Source: Desulfatirhabdium butyrativorans DSM 18734 (GTDB lineage: Bacteria > Desulfobacterota > Desulfobacteria > Desulfobacterales > Desulfatirhabdiaceae). Taken from it: a stretch of DNA of 64,000 nt. The notes beneath the pieces are model-generated. The model was not told the origin of the DNA. It did not search any database and saw nothing but the letters and a program-made list of their open reading frames with translations. Below are positions 17,298-26,141 of this stretch, in pieces. The first letter of the stretch is position 1. Each line of letters starts with the position of its first letter. The translations under genes were made by a program, and so were the position numbers. The DNA is taken from NCBI RefSeq assembly GCF_000429925.1, contig NZ_AUCU01000027.1, positions 1 through 64,000 on the forward strand, in the 5' to 3' direction.

Positions 17298-18024
17298 GCG
17301 CCGCATCGACCTGATGTTGGTGGAACAAGGGCTTGCCGAAAGCCGGCAGCGCGCGCAGGCCATGATCATGGCAGGCCGGGTGGTGGTTGCCGGAACCGTC
17401 ATCGACAAGCCCGGGTGCCTGATCCGGACCGGCGATCCGATCGAAATCCGGGGGATGGAAATGCCTTATGTCAGCCGTGGCGGTATCAAGCTGGCCGAAG
17501 CTCTGGATCGTTTCGGCATCGATGTGACTGGCAAGATCTGTCTCGATATCGGTGCCTCGACGGGCGGCTTTACGGATTGCCTGCTGCAGCGCGGTGCGGC
17601 ACGCGTCTATGCGGTCGATGTGGGCTATGGGCAACTGGCATGGAAATTGAGAATCGACGATCGCGTCATCGCCATCGAGCGGACCAATATCCGGCAAATG
17701 CCAAAAGAGTCCATCCCGGAACCCGTTCATTTTGCATCCGTCGACGTTTCTTTCATTTCCCTGCGGCTCGTTGTCCCCCGCTTGTTTGACTGGCTCTCGA
17801 ACGACAGCCGGATCGTCGTTCTCATCAAGCCGCAGTTCGAAGTCGGCAAGGGCCTGGTCGGAAAAGGCGGTGTCGTTCGGGATGAATCCCTCCATCGGCG
17901 GGTCATCGATGAACTTGCCGTTTTTTTTTCGGATCTCGGACTTACCGTCGTTCAATGGGTTGCTTCACCGATCCTCGGCCCCAAAGGAAACCGGGAATTT
18001 CTGATGGAACTTCGTCATGAATGA
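17257..18024 (+). CDS. tlyA: TlyA family 2'-O-ribose rRNA methyltransferase (hemolysin A-like)
   Basis: A 255-residue protein with an N-terminal S4 RNA-binding domain (RRIDLMLVEQGLAESRQRAQ, about residues 15-75) and a Rossmann-like FtsJ methyltransferase. SAM binding is seen in CLDIGASTGGFTDCLLQRGA and the catalytic region in HFASVDVSFISL and VVLIKPQFEVG. Family members methylate 16S and/or 23S rRNA; the hemolysin label is historical. No start nearer the conserved N-terminus exists, so the ATG at 17257 inside dxs is taken. It overlaps the following ABC ATPase gene by 8 bp. Confidence 0.88.
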   Translation: MPSGHCSKTGNPNKRRIDLMLVEQGLAESRQRAQAMIMAGRVVVAGTVIDKPGCLIRTGDPIEIRGMEMPYVSRGGIKLAEALDRFGIDVTGKICLDIGASTGGFTDCLLQRGAARVYAVDVGYGQLAWKLRIDDRVIAIERTNIRQMPKESIPEPVHFASVDVSFISLRLVVPRLFDWLSNDSRIVVLIKPQFEVGKGLVGKGGVVRDESLHRRVIDELAVFFSDLGLTVVQWVASPILGPKGNREFLMELRHE

Positions 18025-18760
18025 TATCGGGGGCCCGATCATCGAGATGCGCCATGTTTCCTACCGCTTTGCCGATGGTACGATCGGGCTCGAGAATGTG
18101 AATCTCGAAATCAACGAAGGTGAAGTCATTCTGTTCACCGGGCCAAATGGCGCGGGGAAGACGACGCTGTTCAGACACCTGATCGGGCTTTGCCTGCCCC
18201 AGCAGGGAGAAGTTTTGGTGGAAGGGGTCTCCGTGTCCCGAAATCCACGGCTGGCCAGGGAACGGATCGGCTTGGTTTTTCAGGATGCGGATTGCCAGAT
18301 TGTCGGGGAAACCGTAGGAGGCGATGTGGCCTTCGGGCCCGAAAATCTCCGGCTGGACCGAAAGGAGATCGAGCTTCGGGTGCATCAGGCGCTTGCAGCC
18401 GTCGGCCTGGACGGACTTGCGGAACGTAGGCCGCATACACTCTCCGGTGGTGAAAAACGCAGGCTGGCCATTGCCGGAATTCTTGCCATGGAACCCAGGG
18501 TTCTTGCCCTCGACGAGCCTTTCGCCAATCTCGATTACCCCGGCATTCGCTCCATGTGCGGCATTCTGGCCAAGTTGATCGACAGCCGACGGACGGTGCT
18601 CATCTCCTCCCACCAGGTGGAAGCGCTTCTGCCCCTGCTGAGCCGCATGATCCTGTTGCAGGAAGGAAGATGCATAGCAGATGGACATCCAATGGAAATC
18701 ATGTGCAAAGCTGTTGCAATGGGGCTGATCGCACCGGGTTGTCATACGGAAATGACTTGA
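18017..18760 (+). CDS. CbiO/EcfA-type ABC ATPase (orphan)
   Basis: A 247-residue ATPase with Walker A GPNGAGKTT, Q-loop VFQDADCQIVGETV, signature LSGGEKRRLAIA and Walker B VLALDEPFANLD. The FQDADCQ loop followed by DVAFGPENL is characteristic of energy-coupling factor ATPases, which drive uptake of cobalt, nickel or vitamins. No EcfT or substrate-binding S component lies nearby, so its partners must be elsewhere or lost. It overlaps tlyA by 8 bp and is probably translated from the same mRNA. Confidence 0.82.
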   Translation: MNDIGGPIIEMRHVSYRFADGTIGLENVNLEINEGEVILFTGPNGAGKTTLFRHLIGLCLPQQGEVLVEGVSVSRNPRLARERIGLVFQDADCQIVGETVGGDVAFGPENLRLDRKEIELRVHQALAAVGLDGLAERRPHTLSGGEKRRLAIAGILAMEPRVLALDEPFANLDYPGIRSMCGILAKLIDSRRTVLISSHQVEALLPLLSRMILLQEGRCIADGHPMEIMCKAVAMGLIAPGCHTEMT

Positions 18761-18879
18761 TTTCTTCCCGCACGAGTGTCAAAAATCTGGAACGCGGTAT
18801 CGAAACACTGCAAAGCGCGCAGGGGTATCCGTTTGAATTCGAACCGGTTCCATTGAACTTTCAAGGAGAGGGAATCCCG

Positions 18880-20025
18880 ATGATTCAAGAACGACGTCTG
18901 GCAGAAACCTTTCTTTCCCTGGTTCAGATCGACAGTGTATCCCGGAACGAGGCAGCCGTTTGTCAAGAAATCGAAAAACGGCTGCAGGCTCTCGGTGCTG
19001 AAACCTTTATTGATGATTCGGCAGCCAAGACGGGCAGCGACACCGGCAATTTGATCGCACGCTTTTCAGGGACGGTTGATATCCCTTCGATCCTGTTGAG
19101 CGCCCACATGGATACGGTGGAACCTGGATGCGGAATTCGACCGGTGTTTGAAAACGGGTACTTTCGCAGCGATGGCTCCACGATTCTTGGCGCGGATGAT
19201 AAAAGCGCCATTGCCATTTTACTTGAAGCCCTGAGCGTGATTCAGGAAGACCGGATACCTCACGGCCCCATCGAATGTGTGCTGACCGTATGTGAAGAAA
19301 TCGGACTTCTGGGTGCAAAATTTCTGGATATAGCCAAAATTCGCTCCAGAATCGGGTATGTGCTCGATGCGACCGATACCCATGGCATCATCACCAGAGC
19401 CCCAGGGGCCAACAAACTGACCTATATCGTTCATGGAAAAGACGCGCATGCGGGCGCCGCACCGGAAAAGGGGATCAACGCGATTGCCGTTGCCTGCAAG
19501 GCCATTGCCGCTATCAAGCTCGGCAGAATCGATCATGAAACGACATGCAATATCGGTATCATCCAGGGCGGATTGGCCACCAACATCGTGCCAAACAAGG
19601 TCGTCGTGAAAGGGGAGGTACGGAGCCACGATCCGAACAAACTCGAAGACATCACCAAAATCATGACATCGGCTTTCGAGCATGCCGTGCAAAACACCCA
19701 GCCGACTCCCGAAGAAGGTACGGTGCCAAAACTCGAGGCCCATATCGAAAGCGATTTCGTTCGAACCAACATACCGGATGACCATCCGGTCGTCAAACTG
19801 GCGATGGCGGCTGCCGCTGAGCTGAACATTCCGCTGGTAACCAAGACTACCGGAGGCGGCGCCGACGCCAACGTCTTTTTTTCACACGATATCATCACGG
19901 GCGTTCTGGGAACCGGCATGAAGGACATGCATACCGTTCGGGAATCGGTATCCATGGCAGACATGGTGGAGGCGACCCGGCTTCTGCTCGGTATTTTGCG
20001 GCTTCATGCGAATCGATCATATTGA
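18880..20025 (+). CDS. M20 family peptidase, PepT-like tripeptide aminopeptidase
   Basis: A 381-residue metallopeptidase. Metal-binding positions are visible in LSAHMDTVEPG (His76), GADDKSA (Asp106), CEEIGLLGAK (catalytic and binding Glu) and TGGGADANVF. The M20 dimerisation domain lies between these blocks (about 180-290). This pattern best fits the PepT/YqjE branch, which removes N-terminal residues from short peptides in the cytosol. AAGGAG about 11 bases upstream supports the ATG at 18880; the open frame extends far upstream but without family similarity. The end overlaps pgpA. Confidence 0.85.
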   Translation: MIQERRLAETFLSLVQIDSVSRNEAAVCQEIEKRLQALGAETFIDDSAAKTGSDTGNLIARFSGTVDIPSILLSAHMDTVEPGCGIRPVFENGYFRSDGSTILGADDKSAIAILLEALSVIQEDRIPHGPIECVLTVCEEIGLLGAKFLDIAKIRSRIGYVLDATDTHGIITRAPGANKLTYIVHGKDAHAGAAPEKGINAIAVACKAIAAIKLGRIDHETTCNIGIIQGGLATNIVPNKVVVKGEVRSHDPNKLEDITKIMTSAFEHAVQNTQPTPEEGTVPKLEAHIESDFVRTNIPDDHPVVKLAMAAAAELNIPLVTKTTGGGADANVFFSHDIITGVLGTGMKDMHTVRESVSMADMVEATRLLLGILRLHANRSY

Positions 20026-20524
20026 ACCGGTAAAACGCTCTTCCATGAAGACGATCACCAATCCTGATTACCGCAAATGGATTATCTGGATGGCCAGCGG
20101 CGGGCATTGCGGATTTTTTCCGTTTGCACCCGGCACGGTCGGCTCGCTCGCGGCCCTTCCGCTGGCTTTTGGGATATCCTTTTTGCCGACAACAGCCGCC
20201 GGTGTCGTTCTGATCCTCTTTAGTGTTTTTTCGATGTGGGTGGCCGATCAGGCGGAGTCCATCTCTGGATGTTCCGATCCGGGCTTCATCGTGATCGATG
20301 AAATTGCAGGGATGATGTTTACCCTGCTCGGGCTTCCCTTTGATCTTGGCATCGCAGTTGCCGGGTTTGTTCTGTTTCGCATCATGGATATCATCAAACC
20401 CTTTCCGATCGGATATCTCGAATCGAAAATTCCGGGCGGAGCGGGGATCGTGATCGACGACGTGCTTGCCGGTATTGTTTGCAATGTGCTTTTGCGGCTC
20501 ATAACCACTATTCATCCTTTTTGA
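20006..20524 (+). CDS. pgpA: Phosphatidylglycerophosphatase A
   Basis: A 172-residue inner-membrane phosphatase that converts phosphatidylglycerol phosphate to phosphatidylglycerol. GFFPFAPGTVGSLAALPLAF at the N-terminus and VIDEIAGMM with FRIMDIIKPFPI are family hallmarks, with about four hydrophobic segments. Starts at 20006 or 20045 are both possible, and neither has a good Shine-Dalgarno. The first overlaps the peptidase gene by 20 bp. Confidence 0.92.
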   Translation: MRIDHIEPVKRSSMKTITNPDYRKWIIWMASGGHCGFFPFAPGTVGSLAALPLAFGISFLPTTAAGVVLILFSVFSMWVADQAESISGCSDPGFIVIDEIAGMMFTLLGLPFDLGIAVAGFVLFRIMDIIKPFPIGYLESKIPGGAGIVIDDVLAGIVCNVLLRLITTIHPF

Positions 20525-20694
20525 CTGTTTTGAAGCTTTTTCGGATGCTGCGCTCATGCATCCGGTATGCTTTCGAAGTCATTCGGTGATCGACTTTTCG
20601 GGGTTGCCCTGGAATCGGTCAAAACCGTTACGCCATCGGAAGCCTCAAGCCTGAATTTTTCGAATACAACATCATTATCCAGGAAAGGTATCAT

Positions 20695-21342
20695 TTGTTG
20701 AAAGCGGAAACGATTGTGAACCCAAAACCCCAACCCAAGATCAAAAGCAGGCTTCGTGAAAATGTCGAGGCAATCATTGTGGCCGTCGTTCTGGCCATGT
20801 TCATCCGCACGTTCATTGTGCAGGCATTCAAGATTCCTTCAGGCTCCATGAAGGAGACCCTTCAGATTGGCGATCATATCCTGGTGAACAAATTTATCTA
20901 TGGCGTCAAGTTGCCTTTTGTCCACTACACGTTGATCCCCATTTCGAATCCCAGGCATCACGATATTGTCGTATTCGAGTTCCCGGAAGACCCCGAAAAG
21001 GATTTCATCAAGCGGGTGGTCGGGCTGCCGGGAGATGTCGTCGAAGTCCGGGACAAAGAGGTCTATGTCAACGGGAAACTGCAGCAGGAGCCGTATGCGG
21101 TTCACAGTGACCCCCACATCATCCCACCGCAACTGCAACCCCGCGATTTTTTTGGTCCGATCACGGTGCCGCCTCATTCCATCTTCGTGATGGGCGACAA
21201 CCGTGATCACAGTTATGACAGCCGCTACTGGGGATTTGTGGATCTGAAGGCTGTCAAGGGAAAGGCATTCATCATTTACTGGTCCTGGGACAAGGATCGT
21301 TTCAACGTACGCTGGAGCCGGTTGTTTCATCTTCTGGAATGA
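20695..21342 (+). CDS. lepB: Signal peptidase I
   Basis: A 215-residue inner-membrane serine protease that cleaves signal peptides after export. One N-terminal membrane helix is followed by the catalytic Ser51 in PSGSMKETL and Lys106 in DFIKRVVGLPGD. The conserved VMGDNRDHSYDSRYWG box comes later. The start is TTG (20695 or 20698), preceded by AGGAAAGG at a suitable distance. The 170-bp gap upstream contains a CGGATGC/GCATCCG stem without a T-run. Confidence 0.95.
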   Translation: MLKAETIVNPKPQPKIKSRLRENVEAIIVAVVLAMFIRTFIVQAFKIPSGSMKETLQIGDHILVNKFIYGVKLPFVHYTLIPISNPRHHDIVVFEFPEDPEKDFIKRVVGLPGDVVEVRDKEVYVNGKLQQEPYAVHSDPHIIPPQLQPRDFFGPITVPPHSIFVMGDNRDHSYDSRYWGFVDLKAVKGKAFIIYWSWDKDRFNVRWSRLFHLLE

Positions 21343-21411
21343 ATCGAGCCTCGTTCCAGTAACCCCATCATCTGCCTCATGAAACCCGAGGCGAACACGA
21401 AAGACGAGACC

Positions 21412-22371
21412 ATGCCGTTTTTTATCAAGGACATTCTCGATATCGACTCGCTTTCGAAGGAACAGATCAACCAGATTCTGGATACCGCCGTGGGGATGAA
21501 GGAAATCTCGACGCGGCCCGTCAAAAAAGTCCCTACCCTGCGTGGGAAAACCGTTGTTCTCTATTTTTACGAACCCAGCACCCGAACCCGCACGTCCTTC
21601 GATATTGCGGCCAAACGGCTCAGTGCCGACTGCATTTCACTCACGGCAAGCGGAAGCAGCACGGTCAAAGGGGAAACCCTCTACGATACCGCAAAAAACC
21701 TGGAAGCGATGAACCCGGATATCGTGGTGCTGCGCCACCCCTCTTCCGGGGCACCCTACATTCTTGCCAGGGCGCTTCGATGTTCCATCGTCAATGCGGG
21801 AGACGGCACCCATGCCCATCCCACCCAAGCGCTGCTCGACATGATGACGGTACGGGAAAAGAAGGGAAAGATTGAAGATCTTCGGGTATCCATTATCGGT
21901 GACATCCTGCACAGCCGGGTGGCCCGCTCCGACTGTATCGGATTCACCCGTCTTGGCGCCAGCGTTACGGTTTGCGGTCCATCCACCATGATCCCGAAAG
22001 GCATTGAAACCCTTGGGGTCCGGGTCACGACCTGCATGGAAGAGGCGCTTTCCGATGCCGATGTCGTCATGATGCTTCGCATCCAGAAGGAGCGGCAAAG
22101 CGGGTTCTTTTTTCCCACGGAGCGGGAGTATTCGAGGCTTTATGGGTTGAATGCCAAAAACCTCGCCCTTGCCAAACCCGATGCCATCGTCATGCATCCA
22201 GGTCCCATCAACCGTGGTCTGGAAATTTCATCGGATGTTGCAGACGGTATGCAGTCGATCATCCTGAATCAGGTGACCAACGGGGTGGCGGTCCGCATGG
22301 CGATCCTGTTTCTGCTCGCAACCGGAGGAGGTGGAGGTGCCGCAAGTGCACGAAATGCCCATACTGATTGA
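21412..22371 (+). CDS. pyrB: Aspartate carbamoyltransferase catalytic subunit
   Basis: A 319-residue enzyme that forms N-carbamoyl-aspartate, the first committed step of pyrimidine synthesis. The carbamoyl phosphate site STRTRTSFD, followed by [14 protein letters not shown], and the [12 protein letters not shown] aspartate-site loop are all present. The ATG at 21412 aligns with the usual MxFxxKDLL start; an in-frame ATG at 21379 would add 11 residues. It overlaps pyrC and probably forms a pyrBC operon. No pyrI regulatory subunit is seen. A UMP-responsive leader was not detected. Confidence 0.96.
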   Translation: MPFFIKDILDIDSLSKEQINQILDTAVGMKEISTRPVKKVPTLRGKTVVLYFYEPSTRTRTSFDIAAKRLSADCISLTASGSSTVKGETLYDTAKNLEAMNPDIVVLRHPSSGAPYILARALRCSIVNAGDGTHAHPTQALLDMMTVREKKGKIEDLRVSIIGDILHSRVARSDCIGFTRLGASVTVCGPSTMIPKGIETLGVRVTTCMEEALSDADVVMMLRIQKERQSGFFFPTEREYSRLYGLNAKNLALAKPDAIVMHPGPINRGLEISSDVADGMQSIILNQVTNGVAVRMAILFLLATGGGGGAASARNAHTD

Positions 22372-23659
22372 AAATGCGACTATCATCGATCCTGGAAGAT
22401 ACGATGGAAGATACGATGTGCTGATCGAAAAAGCGAAAATCGTCCGGATCGTTCCCCACGGCACGAGTTGGAATGGCCATCTGCCGCTGGAATCCGCCCG
22501 GATCAGACGCATCGATGCCTCATCCTGGTTTCTCGTCCCAGGTCTGATCGACATGCACGTGCATCTGCGCGAGCCGGGCCATGAATACAAAGAAACCATC
22601 GAGAGCGGTTGCATTGCGGCGGCCTGCGGCGGGGTGACGGCCGTATGCCCAATGCCCAATACCCGCCCTGTCAACGACAACGCGCAGGTTACATCCTTCA
22701 TTCTTTCACAGGCAAGCCGCGCAAACGGCGTTCAGGTCTATCCAGTCGGCGCCATTTCCAAAGGATTGAACGGCGAAGCGCTTTCCGAGATGGCAGACAT
22801 GAAGCAGGCTGGCATCGTAGCAGTGACAGACGATGGAAAACCCGTCACCAACAGCCTGTTGATGCGAAGGGCCATGGAATATGCCAAAAGCCTCGGGCTT
22901 GTGGTGATCTCCCATTGTGAAGACCCGAATCTTTCGGGCGCAGGTTGCATGAACGAAGGAGCGCTCGCCTCCCGTATGGGTCTTGCGGGCATTCCCAATG
23001 CCGCGGAATCCGTGATGGTGCTGCGCGAAATCGCCCTTGCCGAACTCACCGGCGCGGCGGTCCATATCGCACACGTCAGCACGCGAGAATCGGTACAGGC
23101 TATCCGTGAAGCCAAGGCCCGAGGCGTTTCGATTACCTGTGAGACGGCCCCCCATTATTTCACGCTGACGGAGGAGGCTGTCGGCAATTATGACACGCAT
23201 GCCAAGATGAATCCGCCGCTTCGCAGCGCAGCAGACCGCGAAGCCATTCGGACCGGTCTTGCAGACGGCACCATCGATGTGATTGCAACCGACCATGCGC
23301 CCCATTCCCCGGTCGAAAAGGATGTCGAATTTGACCGGGCGGCATTCGGCATCGTCGGTCTGGAAAGCCTGCTGCCGCTTTCGTTGCGCCTCATCGCCGA
23401 CGGCGTGCTGCATTGGGGCGATCTGGTGAAAAAGCTCGTCGCGAACCCTGCCCGCATTTTGGGAATTGAGCGAAAGATAGCGGAGGGCGCCGAGGCGACC
23501 CTGACATTGATCGATCCGAATCACGAATGGATCCTCGATCCTGCAGCACTCCGGTCAAAAAGTCGCAATACGCCCTTTGTCTTCTGGAAAATGCGGGGAA
23601 AGGCCGTCATGACAATGGTCCGCGGTAAAACGGTTTTTTCTGCGCTGGAAAACCCATGA
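22355..23659 (+). CDS. pyrC: Dihydroorotase
   Basis: A 434-residue metal-dependent amidohydrolase catalysing reversible closure of carbamoyl-aspartate to dihydroorotate. The first metal motif is [16 protein letters not shown], with later metal-site residues in CEDP, AHVS and [11 protein letters not shown]. It belongs to the PyrC type most common outside gammaproteobacteria. Candidate starts are GTG 22346, optimally spaced from GGAGG, and ATG 22355, which matches the conserved [13 protein letters not shown] beginning. The gene overlaps the end of pyrB and, by ATGA, the regulator downstream. Confidence 0.94.
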   Translation: MPILIENATIIDPGRYDGRYDVLIEKAKIVRIVPHGTSWNGHLPLESARIRRIDASSWFLVPGLIDMHVHLREPGHEYKETIESGCIAAACGGVTAVCPMPNTRPVNDNAQVTSFILSQASRANGVQVYPVGAISKGLNGEALSEMADMKQAGIVAVTDDGKPVTNSLLMRRAMEYAKSLGLVVISHCEDPNLSGAGCMNEGALASRMGLAGIPNAAESVMVLREIALAELTGAAVHIAHVSTRESVQAIREAKARGVSITCETAPHYFTLTEEAVGNYDTHAKMNPPLRSAADREAIRTGLADGTIDVIATDHAPHSPVEKDVEFDRAAFGIVGLESLLPLSLRLIADGVLHWGDLVKKLVANPARILGIERKIAEGAEATLTLIDPNHEWILDPAALRSKSRNTPFVFWKMRGKAVMTMVRGKTVFSALENP

Positions 23660-25119
23660 GCAAATCGCAAACCGCAAAATCCGCCCATATTCTGGTTGTT
23701 GATGACGAGCTGAGCATGTGTGAACTGCTCGAAATCATGTTAACCCAGGAAGGGTATACCGTCAGTTCCGCCAGAAGCGGCAAGAAAGCCTTGTCGCTTC
23801 TGAACCAGCAGCCGGTCGATCTGTTGATCTGCGATATCCGGCTGGGAGATCTCACCGGAATAGACGTGCTGAAGGCTGCCAAATCAAAGGACGATCGCAC
23901 GCCCGTCATCATGATCTCGGCCTATACCACGACGGAAATGGCCGTCGAAGCGATGAACTGCGGGGCCTACGACTTCGTCCCCAAACCTTTCGACAACACC
24001 GAGCTCAAGCAGACCATCGCCCGGGCGCTCCAGCTTCGAAATGCATGCAATATCCAGGAAAAAGACCTGATCGGCAAGGAAATCGAACAGACCCTTCACT
24101 TTGGAAAATTGATCGGCAACACCTCGGTCATGCTCAAGGTGTATGAGATGATCCGGCAGGTGGCCAACACCACCACGAACATTCTCATCACCGGTGAAAG
24201 CGGGACCGGAAAAGAGCTCGTGGCAAGGGCCATCCATGACGAGAGCAACCGCAGGGACCATCCTTTCGTGACGCTGAACTGCTGCGGAATTCCGGAAACG
24301 CTGCTGGAAAGCGAGCTGATGGGTTACCGGAAAGGAGCATTCACCGGAGCCCTGCAAGACAAGAAAGGGCTTTTCGAATCCGCGGACAAAGGAACGGTCT
24401 TTCTGGATGAGATCGGGGATTTGAGCCCGGTTATCCAGGTCAAATTGCTCCGGCTCGTTCAAGAGAAGGTGCTCAAACCGATCGGCGCAACCGAAGATAT
24501 CAAAGTCGATGTTCGGATCGTTTCAGCCACGAACAAAAACCTGGAAGCCGAAGTCATCGAAGGCCGCTTCCGAGAAGACCTCTTCTACAGGCTCAATGTC
24601 ATCGAAATCCGGATGCCGCCCCTCCGGGAGCGAAAAGAAGATATCCGCTTTCTTGCCCAGCATTTCATCGAAAAATATTCTCGGTTGATGGGCAAGCAAA
24701 TCGTCAAACTGAGCTCTTATGCCATCGATTTGCTGAACCGCTACGACTTTCCGGGAAACGTGCGGGAACTGGAAAACCTGATCGAAAGAAGCGTTGCGCT
24801 TTCCAACACAAACATCATCCTGCCGGACAGCCTGGCCATCGCCGCGCATAAAAAACTTCATCGCAGGCGGTGGATTGAGGGGGTGAAAAACCGAAGATTC
24901 GATCTGGAAGAAGTGAAAACTGGGGTGAACATCGATGCGATTCTGGAGGAAATCGAAAAGGCCTATGTCGAAAAAGCCTTGTCTTTCGCCAATGGAGATC
25001 GGCAGCGAGCAGCGGAACTGTTGGGCATCAATCTCAGATCGATCCGGTACCGCATCGAAAAATTGGGGCTTTCTCCAAGGGCTCGGATGGCGGAATCCGA
25101 TTCGATTGAGGAAGCATGA
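23656..25119 (+). CDS. NtrC-family sigma-54-dependent response regulator
   Basis: A 487-residue regulator. The N-terminal receiver (about 12-125) starts ILVVDDELSMCELLE, and a phosphoacceptor Asp lies in LLICDIRLGD. The AAA+ sigma-54 activator domain (about 155-385) has Walker A GESGTGKE, the sigma-54 contact loop GAFTGA and Walker B GTVFLDEIGDL. A Fis-type helix-turn-helix follows at the C-terminus (RQRAAELLGINLRSIRYRIEKLG). No partner kinase is adjacent, so it is orphan in this window. It starts by an ATGA overlap with pyrC, although its targets need not be pyrimidine genes. PilR-like regulators share this layout. Confidence 0.93.
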   Translation: MSKSQTAKSAHILVVDDELSMCELLEIMLTQEGYTVSSARSGKKALSLLNQQPVDLLICDIRLGDLTGIDVLKAAKSKDDRTPVIMISAYTTTEMAVEAMNCGAYDFVPKPFDNTELKQTIARALQLRNACNIQEKDLIGKEIEQTLHFGKLIGNTSVMLKVYEMIRQVANTTTNILITGESGTGKELVARAIHDESNRRDHPFVTLNCCGIPETLLESELMGYRKGAFTGALQDKKGLFESADKGTVFLDEIGDLSPVIQVKLLRLVQEKVLKPIGATEDIKVDVRIVSATNKNLEAEVIEGRFREDLFYRLNVIEIRMPPLRERKEDIRFLAQHFIEKYSRLMGKQIVKLSSYAIDLLNRYDFPGNVRELENLIERSVALSNTNIILPDSLAIAAHKKLHRRRWIEGVKNRRFDLEEVKTGVNIDAILEEIEKAYVEKALSFANGDRQRAAELLGINLRSIRYRIEKLGLSPRARMAESDSIEEA

Positions 25120-25416
25120 ATGGCTGCGCCTGTTCCCATCAGCTCATTGATCGATCAATGGATGCAGGAGTACCGCAAGGATGGCCCCTCCGTTCTCGAA
25201 CGCATTTGCCGGTGCTGGTCCGACGCCGTAGGAGAAGATGCGGCCCTGGAGGCGAAGCCCTGCGCCATCAAGGGTGATATGCTTCTTGTGCATGTCAGCA
25301 GCCCTGTTTGGGTTCATCACCTGCACTTTCAAAAACAGGACATTCTCAAGCGACTCAATCAATCCGGCGCGTCCGTTACATTGACGGATATCAAATTCAA
25401 GATCGGGCCTGTATGA
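25120..25416 (+). CDS. DUF721/DciA-like protein (probable replicative helicase loader)
   Basis: A 98-residue protein with the DUF721 layout: WSDAVGEDAALEAKPCAIKG, then a strand LLVHVSSPVWVHHL and a helix QDILKRLN followed by VTLTDIKFKIG. DciA, the ancestral bacterial DnaB helicase loader, carries this KH-like fold, and dnaB is encoded about 12 kb away in this window. It is short and contains only the core domain. It lies directly after the NtrC-type regulator (stop and ATG adjacent), and its end overlaps the methyltransferase gene by ATGA. The DciA role is inferred from fold similarity. Confidence 0.72.
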   Translation: MAAPVPISSLIDQWMQEYRKDGPSVLERICRCWSDAVGEDAALEAKPCAIKGDMLLVHVSSPVWVHHLHFQKQDILKRLNQSGASVTLTDIKFKIGPV

Positions 25417-26141
25417 ATCCGGGGTATACGCAGGATACCCTTCTAAATGGAAAGCTCCGCATACGACAGCCCGGCAAAGGGTATCGGTTTTCCGTAGATG
25501 CGCTTCTGCTGGCGCAGTTTGCGAATGTAAAAGCGGGCGAGCACATCCTCGAATTGGGCGCCGGATGCGGCGTGATTTCCTTGATGCTGGCTTTTCAGAA
25601 CCCGGATATCCGAATAACGGCTATCGAAATTCAGCCGGAACTGGCAGAACTGGCGAGACACAACATCGCAGCCAACGGCCTCGAAAAGCGGATGCAGGTG
25701 CTATGCCAGGATCTTCGGAAATTATCGCTCCATCATTTCGCCTGTCCCGTAGATCGGGTGATCGCCAATCCACCTTTTCGAAAAAAGGAATCAGGCCGCA
25801 TCAATCCGCATCTGCAACAAGCCATCGCCAGGCACGAGATTTCTGTAACGATCCAGGACATGATCCACGCGACATCGAGATTGCTGAGAAAAGGAGGCAG
25901 GTTCGATGTGATTTACTGCACCGAGAGACTTTCGGAATTGCTCTGTGAAATGAGCTCGGCCCAGATCGAGCCCAAGAGCATGCAGTTCGTTCATGGCAAC
26001 GGGGGTTTGCCTGCTCGCATGGTGCTGGTATCAGGCGTGAAGGGAAGCAGGCCGGGCGGGTTGATGGTCTGCCCGCCGTTGCTGCTGAAAGGCGCTGCGT
26101 TCAGGGATTCTCCCACAGCGGATGAAGGGCCAGCCCCGTGA
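25413..26141 (+). CDS. TrmN6-like tRNA1(Val) adenine N6-methyltransferase family protein
   Basis: A 242-residue class I methyltransferase. SAM binding is at HILELGAGCGVISLML and ITAIEIQPELAELARHN, and the amino-methyltransferase motif NPPFRKKESGR is diagnostic of adenine N6 enzymes. The N-terminal TQDTLLNGKLRIRQPGKGYRFSVDA block is shared with YfiC/TrmN6, which modifies A37 of tRNA(Val). The ATG at 25413 overlaps the DciA-like stop. Its 3' end overlaps the convergent DUF1015 gene by 41 bp. Confidence 0.85.
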   Translation: MNPGYTQDTLLNGKLRIRQPGKGYRFSVDALLLAQFANVKAGEHILELGAGCGVISLMLAFQNPDIRITAIEIQPELAELARHNIAANGLEKRMQVLCQDLRKLSLHHFACPVDRVIANPPFRKKESGRINPHLQQAIARHEISVTIQDMIHATSRLLRKGGRFDVIYCTERLSELLCEMSSAQIEPKSMQFVHGNGGLPARMVLVSGVKGSRPGGLMVCPPLLLKGAAFRDSPTADEGPAP

